Source: Sulfurihydrogenibium sp. YO3AOP1 (GTDB taxonomy: Bacteria > Aquificota > Aquificia > Aquificales > Hydrogenothermaceae). From it: a stretch of DNA of 64,000 nucleotides. The notes beneath the pieces are model-generated. The model was not told the origin of the DNA. It ran no database searches and saw only the letters and a program-made list of their open reading frames with translations. Below are positions 1 through 7,684 of this stretch, in pieces. The DNA lies in the NCBI RefSeq assembly GCF_000020325.1, contig NC_010730.1, forward strand, positions 1,385,501 through 1,449,500. The letters are read 5' to 3'. How positions within the stretch are numbered: position 1 is the first letter of the stretch; each line of letters opens with the position of its first letter. Both the position numbers and the translations under genes were made by a program.

Positions 1-356
1 AAGACATATCCAATTGCATCTCTTACTACAATATTTGATTTATGATTTTCGTTTGGATTTAAGTCTAAATGTATTTCTAATTTTCTACCATCAATACAGT
101 CAAGTAAATTTAAAGCAGTATATACAGATAGGTCAACTTCTTTCATCAGCCTTTCTCTTAAAGAATTTATTTTTCTTTCTTTTTTTAAACTATAAAAGAT
201 TTTTGCTCCTCTGCAAGAATCTATGTGAATTACAACCGCCGTCACAAAGATTGTTGAATCTCTATATTGTTTTGAATCTGAACCTATGTAAATCGAAGTT
301 TCTTTAGATGTCTCTGAAATGAACTTTTTTATTTTTTCAAATTTTAGGTCAATCAT
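1..356 (-). CDS. YkuK-like (DUF458) RNase H-fold protein, 3' part cut by window edge
   Basis: Reads leftwards from an ATG at 356 and runs off the window edge, so only about 118 N-terminal residues are visible. The sequence MIDLKFEKIKKFISE, then IYIGSDSKQYRDSTIFVTAVVIH and RLMKEVDLSVYTALNLLD, has the pattern of the DUF458/YkuK family, whose members have an RNase H-like fold with an acidic residue in the GSDS strand. No enzyme activity is established for the family to my knowledge. The ATG overlaps the stop of the upstream small gene by 4 bases (ATGA), so the two are probably translated together. The assignment is by motif recognition only. Confidence 0.65.
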   Translation of the reverse strand, partial: MIDLKFEKIKKFISETSKETSIYIGSDSKQYRDSTIFVTAVVIHIDSCRGAKIFYSLKKERKINSLRERLMKEVDLSVYTALNLLDCIDGRKLEIHLDLNPNENHKSNIVVRDAIGYV

Positions 357-561
357 ATTAATCTTGAGATTGTCTTTGTAATTACGTTTTCTATCAAAGC
401 ACCGATAACGAAAGATTCTATCAATATCTGTTTGTCTTTATCAGTGAAATGGACATCCTGCTGTCTTTTTCTTGATTTTTCTTTTTCTCTAATAATTTTT
501 GCATATCTTTTTTTATAGACTCTAACTCTTTTTGTAGGTTATCAAATTCGTCAATTGCCAT
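353..561 (-). CDS. Small coiled-coil protein gene with an apparent -1 frameshift
   Basis: An ATG at 561 has a strong Shine-Dalgarno (GGAGGG at 568-573, 6-base spacing). Read straight, it gives only 46 residues (MAIDEFDNLQKELESIKKDM...), stopping at 421-423. The -1 frame is open through the rest and ends (…ESFVIGALIENVITKTISRLI) at a TGA at 353-355 that overlaps the next gene by ATGA. Switching frames would give a 69-residue product that joins the two ends naturally. An A7 run at 508-514, read ATA AAA AAA, is a classical slippery site. Alternatives are a sequencing error in a homopolymer or a real frameshift mutation. The function is unknown. The N-terminal half looks like a charged coiled coil. 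Confidence 0.4.
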
Positions 562-603
562 CTAATTCCCTCCAATACTCTTTTTGATGTGATAACTTGA
601 ACC

Positions 604-763
604 AGGTAAGAAGTTCAATAAAAGTATGAGATTCTTCGCTTCGCTCAGAATGACAAAAAATGCTTATCAATCAATCTTTAGCTGTCATCCTGAGGACATC
701 CTGAGGACATAAGTCCGATAGATCTTCTTTTTAAATTTTATAAAAACTGCTAATTTCTCATCT
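604..763. repeat. REP cassette, family A (copy 1)
   Basis: This stretch has no gene. It holds two facing REP units: GAGATTCTTCGC...AGAATGACA at 628-655 and TGTCATCCTGAGGAC...GATCT at 683-725, the latter with an internal 13-base repeat of the CATCCTGAGGA unit. Outer ends read GGTAAGAAGTTC on the left and TAATTTCTCATC on the right, which are degenerate versions of the family A ends. The site TGTCATCCTGA (683-693) is an uninterrupted copy of the sequence into which the IS110 element has inserted elsewhere in this window. A clear flanking duplication is not visible here. Confidence 0.7.
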
Positions 764-852
764 AAGGTATGATAATTTTATATCAAGAATTTTAAATTTC
801 TATTAAGAATTTGTTAAAATTAAGTTAAAAAAGCAAAAGGTACGAGTATAAT

Positions 853-1617
853 TTATTTGCTTAAGATTTCAAACTCTTCAAATAGTCTTGCATTAAATTT
901 AACTTTAAAGCTGTCCATTGGAAGGAAAAGCTCATAAAATCCAAAACTTCCTTTGATTAGGTTTGGCTTGCCTTTTTCTCCTTCTAAAAAGTTTCTACAT
1001 ACCTTTGTTATTCTATAGTCTTTGTATATAATTTCAAATCTTTCTGGCAGTTTTTCAATATTTGTGATAGCGTTTCCGAATTTATCAAACTTTATTATTT
1101 TTCCGATTATACGACCATCAAATACTTTTGGCTCAAATATATCATTAGTTTTTATATTCTTAATCTCATCACCGAATTTTTCCGGCTTAATCCCTTTGCT
1201 TAAAAAAGCAGCCACAGGAGCAAATATATCTCTACCATGAAATGTGTTAGTGTCTGATTCTAAGAAAAATTCTTTATTTTTGATTTCTACCATCTTTTCT
1301 ATTCTTTCTTTTTTCAAAACAAGTGTAAGCAGGCCATTGTCTGGGCATACAAAAAAGTAATCTTTTGTTTTTACAATTATAGGCTTTCTTTCTGTTCCAA
1401 CTCCGGGGTCAACCACAGACACAAAAATTGTACCTTTAGGAAAATATCTGTAAGTTGCATTTAAAACTATACTACATTCTATTATGTTAAATGACTCTAT
1501 CTCGTGGGATATATCAACAATTTTAACCTCTGGATTTATAGACAAAATAACTCCTTTCATTGAGCCAACAAATCCGTCTTTTAAGCTAAAATCTGTAAGC
1601 AGTGCTATTATACTCAT
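853..1617 (-). CDS. SAM hydroxide adenosyltransferase (DUF62 family)
   Basis: 254 residues. The start LLTDFSLKDGFVGSMKG, the strand SVVDPGVGTERKPI, the DNGLL segment and the FHGRDIFAPVAA motif are signatures of the SAM-dependent halogenase/hydroxide adenosyltransferase family. Members lacking the halogenase insert hydrolyse S-adenosylmethionine to adenosine and methionine, and the usual length (about 250-270) fits. The C-terminal beta-barrel follows with a GNAITNI segment. The physiological role in bacteria is not settled. The ATG overlaps the cmk stop by 4 bases (ATGA), so it is translated from the same transcript as cmk. It is the last gene of this minus-strand set. Confidence 0.9.
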   Translation of the reverse strand: MSIIALLTDFSLKDGFVGSMKGVILSINPEVKIVDISHEIESFNIIECSIVLNATYRYFPKGTIFVSVVDPGVGTERKPIIVKTKDYFFVCPDNGLLTLVLKKERIEKMVEIKNKEFFLESDTNTFHGRDIFAPVAAFLSKGIKPEKFGDEIKNIKTNDIFEPKVFDGRIIGKIIKFDKFGNAITNIEKLPERFEIIYKDYRITKVCRNFLEGEKGKPNLIKGSFGFYELFLPMDSFKVKFNARLFEEFEILSK

Positions 1618-2258
1618 TTGTTTATTAAACTCTTTACGTAATTAATCACCTCTTCTATGGATTTGTCAGTTGTATCGATGATGATGTAATCTTCTGTTGG
1701 TCTAAGTGGTGATTCTTTCCTCTCATAATCTAATTTATCTCTTTCTATTATTTTTTGTAATATATGATTATAATCTACCATAAAACCTTTTTCTTTTAAC
1801 TGCTGAACTCTTCTTTGTGCTCTAGTTTCCGGTGATGCTGTCATGAATATTTTTAAGTCTGCATCGGGAAAGATCCTTGACCCCGCATCTCTTCCTTCTA
1901 TAACAACGTTCTTTGCTATTTCTCCAAGCTCCCTTTGTTTGCTAACCATCCATTTTCTAACTTTTGGATATCTTGCAACGATTGATGCAATATTTCCAAT
2001 CTCTTCTGTTCTGATAATATCAGAAACATCTTCACCATCTAAAAAGACTTTAGAGTCTTTTAATAATATCTGAGTATTTTCTAAAACATTCATTATTTCT
2101 TCTTCATTTTCAAGATTGATGTTTAATCTTAAAAGTTTTAATGCAGCAGCTCTGTACATAGCTCCCGTGTCTATGTAAGTATATCCAAGTTCCTTGGCTA
2201 AAAATTTTGCAATTGTGCTTTTGCCAGACCCTGCAGGTCCATCTATGGCTATAATCAT
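1614..2258 (-). CDS. cmk: Cytidylate kinase
   Basis: 214 residues, the normal size of a type 1 CMP kinase. It phosphorylates CMP and dCMP with ATP in the cytosol. The P-loop GPAGSGKST lies at residues 6-14, followed by the CMP-binding DTGAMYRA at about 31-38, VIEGRDAGSRIFPDADLKIFMTAS (NMP-binding and core) near 120-145, and the lid RRVQQLKEKG. It lies 12 bases downstream of the HAD-family gene and overlaps the SAM hydrolase gene by 4 bases, so the three form one minus-strand transcription unit. Confidence 0.95.
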   Translation of the reverse strand: MIIAIDGPAGSGKSTIAKFLAKELGYTYIDTGAMYRAAALKLLRLNINLENEEEIMNVLENTQILLKDSKVFLDGEDVSDIIRTEEIGNIASIVARYPKVRKWMVSKQRELGEIAKNVVIEGRDAGSRIFPDADLKIFMTASPETRAQRRVQQLKEKGFMVDYNHILQKIIERDKLDYERKESPLRPTEDYIIIDTTDKSIEEVINYVKSLINK

Positions 2259-2270
2259 TTTTATACTCCT

Positions 2271-3026
2271 TTAATAATATTTAATAATATTTAAAAGCTC
2301 TTGTGGTTGTTTTATTTTATACTTAGCAGGAAGGTTGTAATTATGATTATTCTGATACAAAATAAACTCTACATTTTTACCCTCTTCTCTGTTATAGTTA
2401 TAAACCATCATCAAATCTGCGATTGTATCTCCAATGTAAAAAACAGGCTCTTTATAATCAAATTTTTTAAAGAATGTTTTTAATGGATAGGAAGATGGCT
2501 TTCTTAGATGTGGATTTGGTATATCATCTTCTGTAATGATAAAATCAAAGTATTTATAAATATCAAATAATTTGAACGTGTAATCTAAATCTTGAAAAGG
2601 TCTTCCTGTGATTACCCCGACAACATCAGAAAGTTCTCTTATTTGTTTTAAAACTTCATGTGGAATAATGAGCTGTTCTTTATCTCTGTGGACTTTATAC
2701 CTATCTTCAAAGTATTCAACCAGCTCTTGATAAGATGGTAAATTTATGTTTAACTCTTTTGCAAGTTTATAAAAGTCTTCAAGCTTTGTGCTGTAGGCTG
2801 TAAAAAGTTTTTTAAAATTTTCTAAATCTAAACCAGATTTAGCATAAATTATTCCAGCTAAAGAGGCGTCCCAATCGTTATTTATTCCAAAGGTTAGCTT
2901 AATATCTAATAAATCTTTTAGATTGTTGTTTTTTTGCGAAAAGTAATCAACTGTGTCTTTTATTGAGTAATGATAAGATTTTGTAACATCAATCAGCACT
3001 CCATCAACATCAAACATATTAATCAA
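2271..3026 (-). CDS. HAD-superfamily (subfamily IA) phosphatase
   Basis: 251 residues. Motif I is MFDVDGVLIDVT (residues 4-15) with the two catalytic aspartates. VITGRPFQD is motif II, and the KPSSYPLK lysine and FYIGDTIADLMMV (metal-binding aspartates) are motifs III and IV. The sequence resembles the TIGR01548-type HAD hydrolases. The substrate cannot be told from the sequence. The start chosen is a TTG at 3026, because GGAGG (3033-3037) lies at an ideal 6-base spacing from it, while the ATG at 3017 would be 15 bases away. It heads the cmk/SAM hydrolase unit. Confidence 0.8.
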   Translation of the reverse strand: MINMFDVDGVLIDVTKSYHYSIKDTVDYFSQKNNNLKDLLDIKLTFGINNDWDASLAGIIYAKSGLDLENFKKLFTAYSTKLEDFYKLAKELNINLPSYQELVEYFEDRYKVHRDKEQLIIPHEVLKQIRELSDVVGVITGRPFQDLDYTFKLFDIYKYFDFIITEDDIPNPHLRKPSSYPLKTFFKKFDYKEPVFYIGDTIADLMMVYNYNREEGKNVEFILYQNNHNYNLPAKYKIKQPQELLNIIKYY

Positions 3027-3145
3027 TCTTTGCCTCCGTAGATTTATAGAAATTTAATTTTATCACGATTGATTAGTATTTTGCAGACATGAAAGGTGTT
3101 TCAAATTTTAACTAAATCTAAAGACTGGTTAATTTTTTTTGATAG

Positions 3146-3195
3146 TTATTCTGAAGCCGGCGAAGAATCTCCTGTTTTATTGAATTTCTCACCCG
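3146..3195. repeat. Half REP cassette, family A
   Basis: A single REP arm (TTATTCTGAAGCCGGCGAAGAATCTCC) is followed by TTGAATTTCTCACCC, the family A right end. The left half is missing, so this looks like a decayed or partial cassette between the HAD gene and the ChaN-like gene. Confidence 0.55.
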
Positions 3196-3275
3196 GCGAT
3201 TTTTAATCTTATAATACTGAGCTATCATCGATGTTAAATTGCTGTCCATCTTCACTGTGTTATAATTCTACGATT

Positions 3276-3965
3276 ATGAAATTATATTTATCTCCAATAG
3301 CAGTTTTTATGATAGGTTTTATTTTAGTATTTTCAACGTTTAAAAGCTATAACATTATCATTGTTGGAGAAAATCACACAGATGAGCTTGACCATAAAAA
3401 GCAGCTTGAAGTAATTAAAGATTATTATAAATATGATAAAAAAATCATCATTGCAATGGAGATGTTCCAGCAACCTTTTCAGGAGTATTTGGATAAGTAT
3501 ATTCAAGGTGAGATAGATTTAAACCAGCTTATAGAAAAAACAGAGTATAAAAAAAGATGGGGCTTTGATATTAATCTATACAAAGATATTTTAGAGTTTG
3601 CAAAAGAAAACAAGATAAGAATCGTTGCTTTAAACATTCCGTCTGAGCTACTGTCTGAAATTAGAAAGAAAGGATTGGAAAATATAGATTCTGCATATTT
3701 GCCAAAGCCAATTCCAAAGCACACACCGGAGGAGATAAAGTTTATTGATGAAGCAATTAAAGAGCATAAAAACATTAAAAATAAGCAGGCTTTTTATGAT
3801 ATCCAGCTTGCCTGGGACTACGGCATGGCATACAAAATATATGATACATATAAAAAATATCCTGATTATAAAATCATTGTTTTAATTGGCAAAGGTCATG
3901 CAAACACTGTAAAAAGATTTTTGAATATTTTAGATAGCAGTTTAAAAGTTTTTGTGTATGATTGA
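3276..3965 (+). CDS. ChaN-family (DUF399/Tiki-like) protein
   Basis: About 229 residues from the ATG at 3276. A hydrophobic N-terminus (LSPIAVFMIGFILVFSTF) is a signal anchor. Next come IIIVGENHTDELDH, a run of EMFQQPFQEYLDKYIQGEIDL, and a C-terminal VLIGKGHANTVKRF. The GENH and GxGH histidine motifs are typical of the ChaN/haem-binding uptake (Tiki-like) superfamily. ChaN of Campylobacter is a haem-binding lipoprotein, but this one has no lipobox cysteine. An upstream in-frame ATG at 3231 lacks a ribosome-binding site. The chosen ATG also lacks one, but it lies just 9 bases after a TATAAT (3261-3266), so a near-leaderless message is possible. Confidence 0.75.
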   Translation: MKLYLSPIAVFMIGFILVFSTFKSYNIIIVGENHTDELDHKKQLEVIKDYYKYDKKIIIAMEMFQQPFQEYLDKYIQGEIDLNQLIEKTEYKKRWGFDINLYKDILEFAKENKIRIVALNIPSELLSEIRKKGLENIDSAYLPKPIPKHTPEEIKFIDEAIKEHKNIKNKQAFYDIQLAWDYGMAYKIYDTYKKYPDYKIIVLIGKGHANTVKRFLNILDSSLKVFVYD

Positions 3966-4098
3966 AAAAACCCCCGTCGGTCCGGCAGGGAGTGAGATGG
4001 TTATTTTGAGTAATCACCCATTTTTTTACCATATTTAAAAACTATATTTCCCCCATTTTCTGACATAAATCTAAAATCCTTGATTATCTTCTCAAAAC

Positions 4099-4343
4099 AT
4101 TATACATTAGAAAGTGTGATTACCAATGTTTTGGGGTGAGAAATTAGTGATTTTTATAGAATTTAAAAATGAGACCCTTCGGCCTTATGGCCTCAGGATG
4201 GCCTCAGGATGACATAGAAAGCAAAAGCATGCTAACAATTACCTTATTTGTCATTCTGAGCGAAGCGAAGAATCTCATGTTTTTGTTAAATTTCTCACCC
4301 TAAAATATATTATACATTCATTAGAAAAAGTATGATTACCAAT
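4099..4343. repeat. REP cassette, family A (copy 2) with flanking direct repeats
   Basis: The cassette core at 4133-4300 begins GGGGTGAGAAATTAG and ends AAATTTCTCACCC. Inside are two facing REP units (4173-4214, containing the target-type sequence TCAGGATGACA at 4204-4214, and 4250-4278). Outside lie imperfect direct repeats at 4099-4127 and 4309-4343, which share ATTATACATT, AGAAA and TGATTACCAAT in the same order. This fills the gap between the ChaN-like gene and nfeD. The right repeat lies just upstream of the nfeD ribosome-binding site. Confidence 0.75.
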
Positions 4344-4365
4344 AACTTAATACATGGAGAACAAA

Positions 4366-5655
4366 ATGGTTAAGATTTTAACAGCTTTGTTAATGATTTT
4401 TAACTTTTCATATGCAACTATCATAGTTGGAAAATGGAATGACCCAATCACACCAACAACGATAGATTATGTCAATAGAATAGTAAATACAGCAGAAGAA
4501 AAATCAGCAAAGGCTATAATCCTACAGCTTGATACACCCGGTGGATTAGAGACATCAATAAGAGAGATAATAAAAACAATCCAAAAAACAGATATTCCGT
4601 TTATAGTTTATGTGTATCCAAAAGGTGCAAGGGCGGCATCTGCCGGTGCTATCATCACAATATCGGCAGATGTAGCAGCAATGGCTCCGGCAACAAACAT
4701 AGGCTCAGCATCCCCTGTGTCTATGGAAGGCAAAGACATAGAAGAGACAATGAAAAAGAAAGTAATGAACGATATGGTAGCATTTGTTAAAAGCATTGCT
4801 AAAGAAAAAGGAAGAAATGAAGAAATTGCAGAAAAAATGATTACAGAAAGCATAAACCTTACATCAGAAGAAGCATTAAAAAGTAAAATAATAGACATAA
4901 TAGCAGAAGATTTAAATGATTTAATCTTAAAGCTTGATGGTAAAAAAGTTATAAAAAATAATAAAGAGATTACTCTTAATCTAAAAAATCAGCCGATTGA
5001 ATTTGTAGAGCTTAATTTTAAAGAAAAACTTTTAACAATTTTATCAAATCCAACGGTTGCATATTTCTTATTGATGATAGGATTTTATGGAATTTTCTTT
5101 GAGCTTTACAATCCCGGCTCTATCATCCCCGGAACGGTTGGAGCAATCTCTCTTGCACTGGCTTTATATTCTCTTAATATCATCTCTGCAAACTGGCTTG
5201 GTGTGATTTTGATAGGTTTAGGTGTTTTATTCTTTATCTTAGAGATGATAACTCCGTTGTTTGGTGGGCTTGCTGTTGCCGGTGTTATATCCTTAGCTCT
5301 TGGGTCTATTATTTTAATCCCTTCCGATTCAGCTTATGGTGATATATCATTGCAAGTAATCATTCCAACGGTAATTTTCAGTGCTGTATTTTTCTTTTTA
5401 GTGGCATACAAAGGTGCAAAAATTCAAAGAGAAAAACCAAAAACAGGCTCAGAGGCTATGATTGGAGATAAGGCAGTGGCTTATACAGACATTAATAAAG
5501 AATGCGGGAAGGTGATGTATCACGGCGAGCTTTGGTTTGCTTACTCAGATGAAGAGATAAAGAAAGATGAAACGGTAATCATAGAAAAAGTAGAAGGTTT
5601 AAAGTTAAAAGTTAGGAAAGCTAAGCCAAATGATGAGTTAAGCTGTGGAATCTGA
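4366..5655 (+). CDS. nfeD: Long-form NfeD: membrane serine protease (ClpP class)
   Basis: About 429 residues. A signal peptide (MVKILTALLMIFNFSYA) is followed by a ClpP-like protease domain. This has LQLDTPGG near residue 55, and the nucleophile-serine strand ASAGAIITISAD preceded by the catalytic region YVYPKGARA. After residue about 225 come four to five membrane segments, and the end is an OB-fold NfeD domain (GDKAVAYTDI...VEGLKLKVRKA). It acts in the membrane, classically with a stomatin-type SPFH partner, which is absent next to it here. The start at 4366 is chosen because GGAG (4356-4359) sits 6 bases upstream. The ATG four codons earlier overlaps that site. Confidence 0.9.
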   Translation: MVKILTALLMIFNFSYATIIVGKWNDPITPTTIDYVNRIVNTAEEKSAKAIILQLDTPGGLETSIREIIKTIQKTDIPFIVYVYPKGARAASAGAIITISADVAAMAPATNIGSASPVSMEGKDIEETMKKKVMNDMVAFVKSIAKEKGRNEEIAEKMITESINLTSEEALKSKIIDIIAEDLNDLILKLDGKKVIKNNKEITLNLKNQPIEFVELNFKEKLLTILSNPTVAYFLLMIGFYGIFFELYNPGSIIPGTVGAISLALALYSLNIISANWLGVILIGLGVLFFILEMITPLFGGLAVAGVISLALGSIILIPSDSAYGDISLQVIIPTVIFSAVFFFLVAYKGAKIQREKPKTGSEAMIGDKAVAYTDINKECGKVMYHGELWFAYSDEEIKKDETVIIEKVEGLKLKVRKAKPNDELSCGI

Positions 5656-5866
5656 GATTTTGGTATAGCTAAGAATGAGACATCCTTTCTTCGTTATCCT
5701 AAGGCTGTAAAGCTGAAAGATCTACTCCTTTTAATGTTTTTTTTAAAACAGGAGATTCTTCGCTGACGCTCAGAATGACACTGTAGAGGTAAAAAGGTGG
5801 AAGATTCTTTACACGGCTTCAGAATGACAAATTGAAACAATCTTTAATTTAAGTTGTGGTATCTGA
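5638..5866. repeat. REP cassette between 18-bp direct repeats at the ends of nfeD and queC
   Basis: Direct repeats TTAAGCTGTGGAATCTGA (5638-5655) and TTAAGTTGTGGTATCTGA (5849-5866) match at 16 of 18 positions. The left copy encodes the end and stop of nfeD. The right copy, read on the other strand, encodes the end and stop of queC. Between them lie three degenerate REP arms (about 5671-5715, 5752-5781 and 5799-5828). The arrangement fits an insertion that duplicated its target and so gave the two convergent genes related 3' ends. Confidence 0.7.
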
Positions 5867-6517
5867 AAAAGTTTCTCTTAAAGCCTCTTCTCTCTGTCTG
5901 CAGGTTGCACACTCTCCGCAGGGTGGAACGGTTCCTTTATAACAAGAGTATGTTTTTTCAAATGGAACTCCAAGCTCCCTGCCAAGTTTTGCAATATCTG
6001 TTTTACTCATGCCCAAGAATGGAGTAAAAATCTTTATTCTGTTTTTCTTCTTTGCTACCATCACAGAACTTGCATTTATAACCGCTTCTGCAGATGATGC
6101 AAACTCCGCCCTGCAGTCTGGATATGGTGAGTCTAAGGAATGTATGCCAATTCCTATATTTTCTATCTCATAAACATCAGCAAACGATGCTGCTATTGAC
6201 AAAAATATTAAATTTCTCATTGGTACAGTTGTTATCGGTGGCTCATCCGGATAGTTTTCTGATGGAATTTCTAAATTCTCATCTGTTAAAGCACTTCCTT
6301 TAAGCTGTTTTAGGTGTGGCACTTCAACGATAAAATGCTCCTTTACGCCTGCAATTTTTGAAAGTTCTTTTGCATATTCAAGCTCTATACTGTGTTTTTG
6401 TCCATAAGAGTAAGATATAGTATATACATCTTTAAATATAGTTTTTGACAGCCATAGTAAAACAGCACTATCCATTCCACCGGACAATAAAACGATTATA
6501 TTTTCTTTCTTTAACAT
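5849..6517 (-). CDS. queC: 7-cyano-7-deazaguanine synthase
   Basis: 222 residues. QueC converts 7-carboxy-7-deazaguanine to preQ0 using ATP and ammonia, for queuosine in tRNA. The PP-loop LSGGMDSAVLL is at residues 11-21. The zinc site is made of the cysteines in YSCYKGTVPPCGECATCRQREEAL near the C-terminus, and the HSLDSPYPDCR segment is typical. It begins one base after the prfB stop, so the two are co-transcribed. The last residues (FSDTTT) and the stop lie inside the direct repeat of the neighbouring REP cassette, so the native C-terminal tail may have been replaced. Confidence 0.95.
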   Translation of the reverse strand: MLKKENIIVLLSGGMDSAVLLWLSKTIFKDVYTISYSYGQKHSIELEYAKELSKIAGVKEHFIVEVPHLKQLKGSALTDENLEIPSENYPDEPPITTVPMRNLIFLSIAASFADVYEIENIGIGIHSLDSPYPDCRAEFASSAEAVINASSVMVAKKKNRIKIFTPFLGMSKTDIAKLGRELGVPFEKTYSCYKGTVPPCGECATCRQREEALRETFSDTTT

Positions 6518-6518
6518 T

Positions 6519-7628
6519 TTACTGTCCGCCTTTTGCTTTCCATTTTAGATAGCTTTCTATAAAGTCGTCTATTTCTCCATCCATTACGGCTTCTATATTT
6601 CCAGTCTCAAATCCTGTTCTTAAATCTTTGACCATTTGATATGGCTGGAAAACATAAGACCTTATCTGACTTCCCCATGTGATGTCTTTTTTCTCGCCTT
6701 CAAGCTCTTTTTGTTTTTCTTTTCTTTTTTCAAGCTCTAACTGATAAAGCTTTGCTTTAAGCATATTCGTAGCTTTAAGTTTGTTTTGAAGCTGAGACCT
6801 TTCACTCTGACAAGCAACTACAATACCGGTTGGAATATGTGTAATTCTAACAGCTGAATCTGTTTTGTTTACATGCTGACCACCCGCACCGCTTGCTCTG
6901 TATGTATCTATTCTAAGGTCTTCTTCGTTTATTTCTACTTTTATATCTTCATCAATTTCTGGAATTACTGAAACAGCTGAAAAGGATGTATGTCTTCTTT
7001 TGTTTGCATCAAATGGAGAAATTCTTACAAGTCTATGAACTCCTTGTTCTCCCTTTAAATACCCATAAGCATAAGGTCCTTTTATAATCAGCGTTGCACT
7101 TTTAACGCCTGCTACATCATCCGGCTGAAAGTCTACAAGCTCAACTTGATAACCTCTCTTTTCTGCCCATCTTGTGTACATTCTAAGTAGCATCTCTGTC
7201 CAGTCGCAAGCCTCAACTCCACCTGAGCCAGCCTGAACAGTAAGAATTGCATTTTTTGAATCCATCTCATCCGATAACAGACTGCCAAGCTCTAATCTGC
7301 TGATTTCTTTTTCTATCTCTTTTAATTCTTTTTCAACTTCGTTATAAAGCTCTTGGTCTTCTTCCATTTCAAGAAGTGTGATATAGTCTAAAAGATTATT
7401 GACTTTTTTATCAACTGTTAAAATTTCTTCTAATTTTTCTCCTAAATAGTTTCTCCTTGATGAAATTTCTTGAGCTTTTTTCGTATCGTTCCAAAAGTTA
7501 GGGTCTGCCATTAAATCATCAAGTTGTTTTATCTCTTCTTCTAACTTTTCTGGCTTTAAAATCTCTTTTAAATTATCCCACTTCTCTTTTATCTCTTCCC
7601 ATTTAGTCTTTATTTCTTCTACTATCAT
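6519..7628 (-). CDS. prfB: Peptide chain release factor 2
   Basis: 369 residues, full length for RF2. It recognises UGA and UAA stop codons. The SPF tripeptide ([14 protein letters not shown]) and the GGQ loop ([18 protein letters not shown]), which triggers peptidyl-tRNA hydrolysis, are both present, with the coiled N-terminal domain before them. The reading frame is open from the first ATG, so the programmed +1 frameshift with an in-frame UGA near codon 26, found in many bacteria, is absent. It is the first gene of a prfB-queC pair. Confidence 0.95.
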
Positions 7629-7684
7629 CGCTGCACCTTTAAAGAATTTTTTGAAATGATAATTTTATCAAATTTTAAGTTATT

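Noticed and set aside
628-725. REP arrays considered as a CRISPR array
   Set aside because: Units are inverted pairs scattered over the whole window with unrelated spacing, no regular spacers and no cas genes.
3966-4000. Possible terminator after the ChaN-like gene (CCCCCGTCGG...GGCAGGG)
   Set aside because: The stem is short and imperfect, and on the plus strand no T run follows. The T run is on the minus strand, where no gene would use it.
6519-7628. Programmed +1 frameshift in prfB
   Set aside because: The frame is open from the first ATG, with no in-frame TGA near codon 26.
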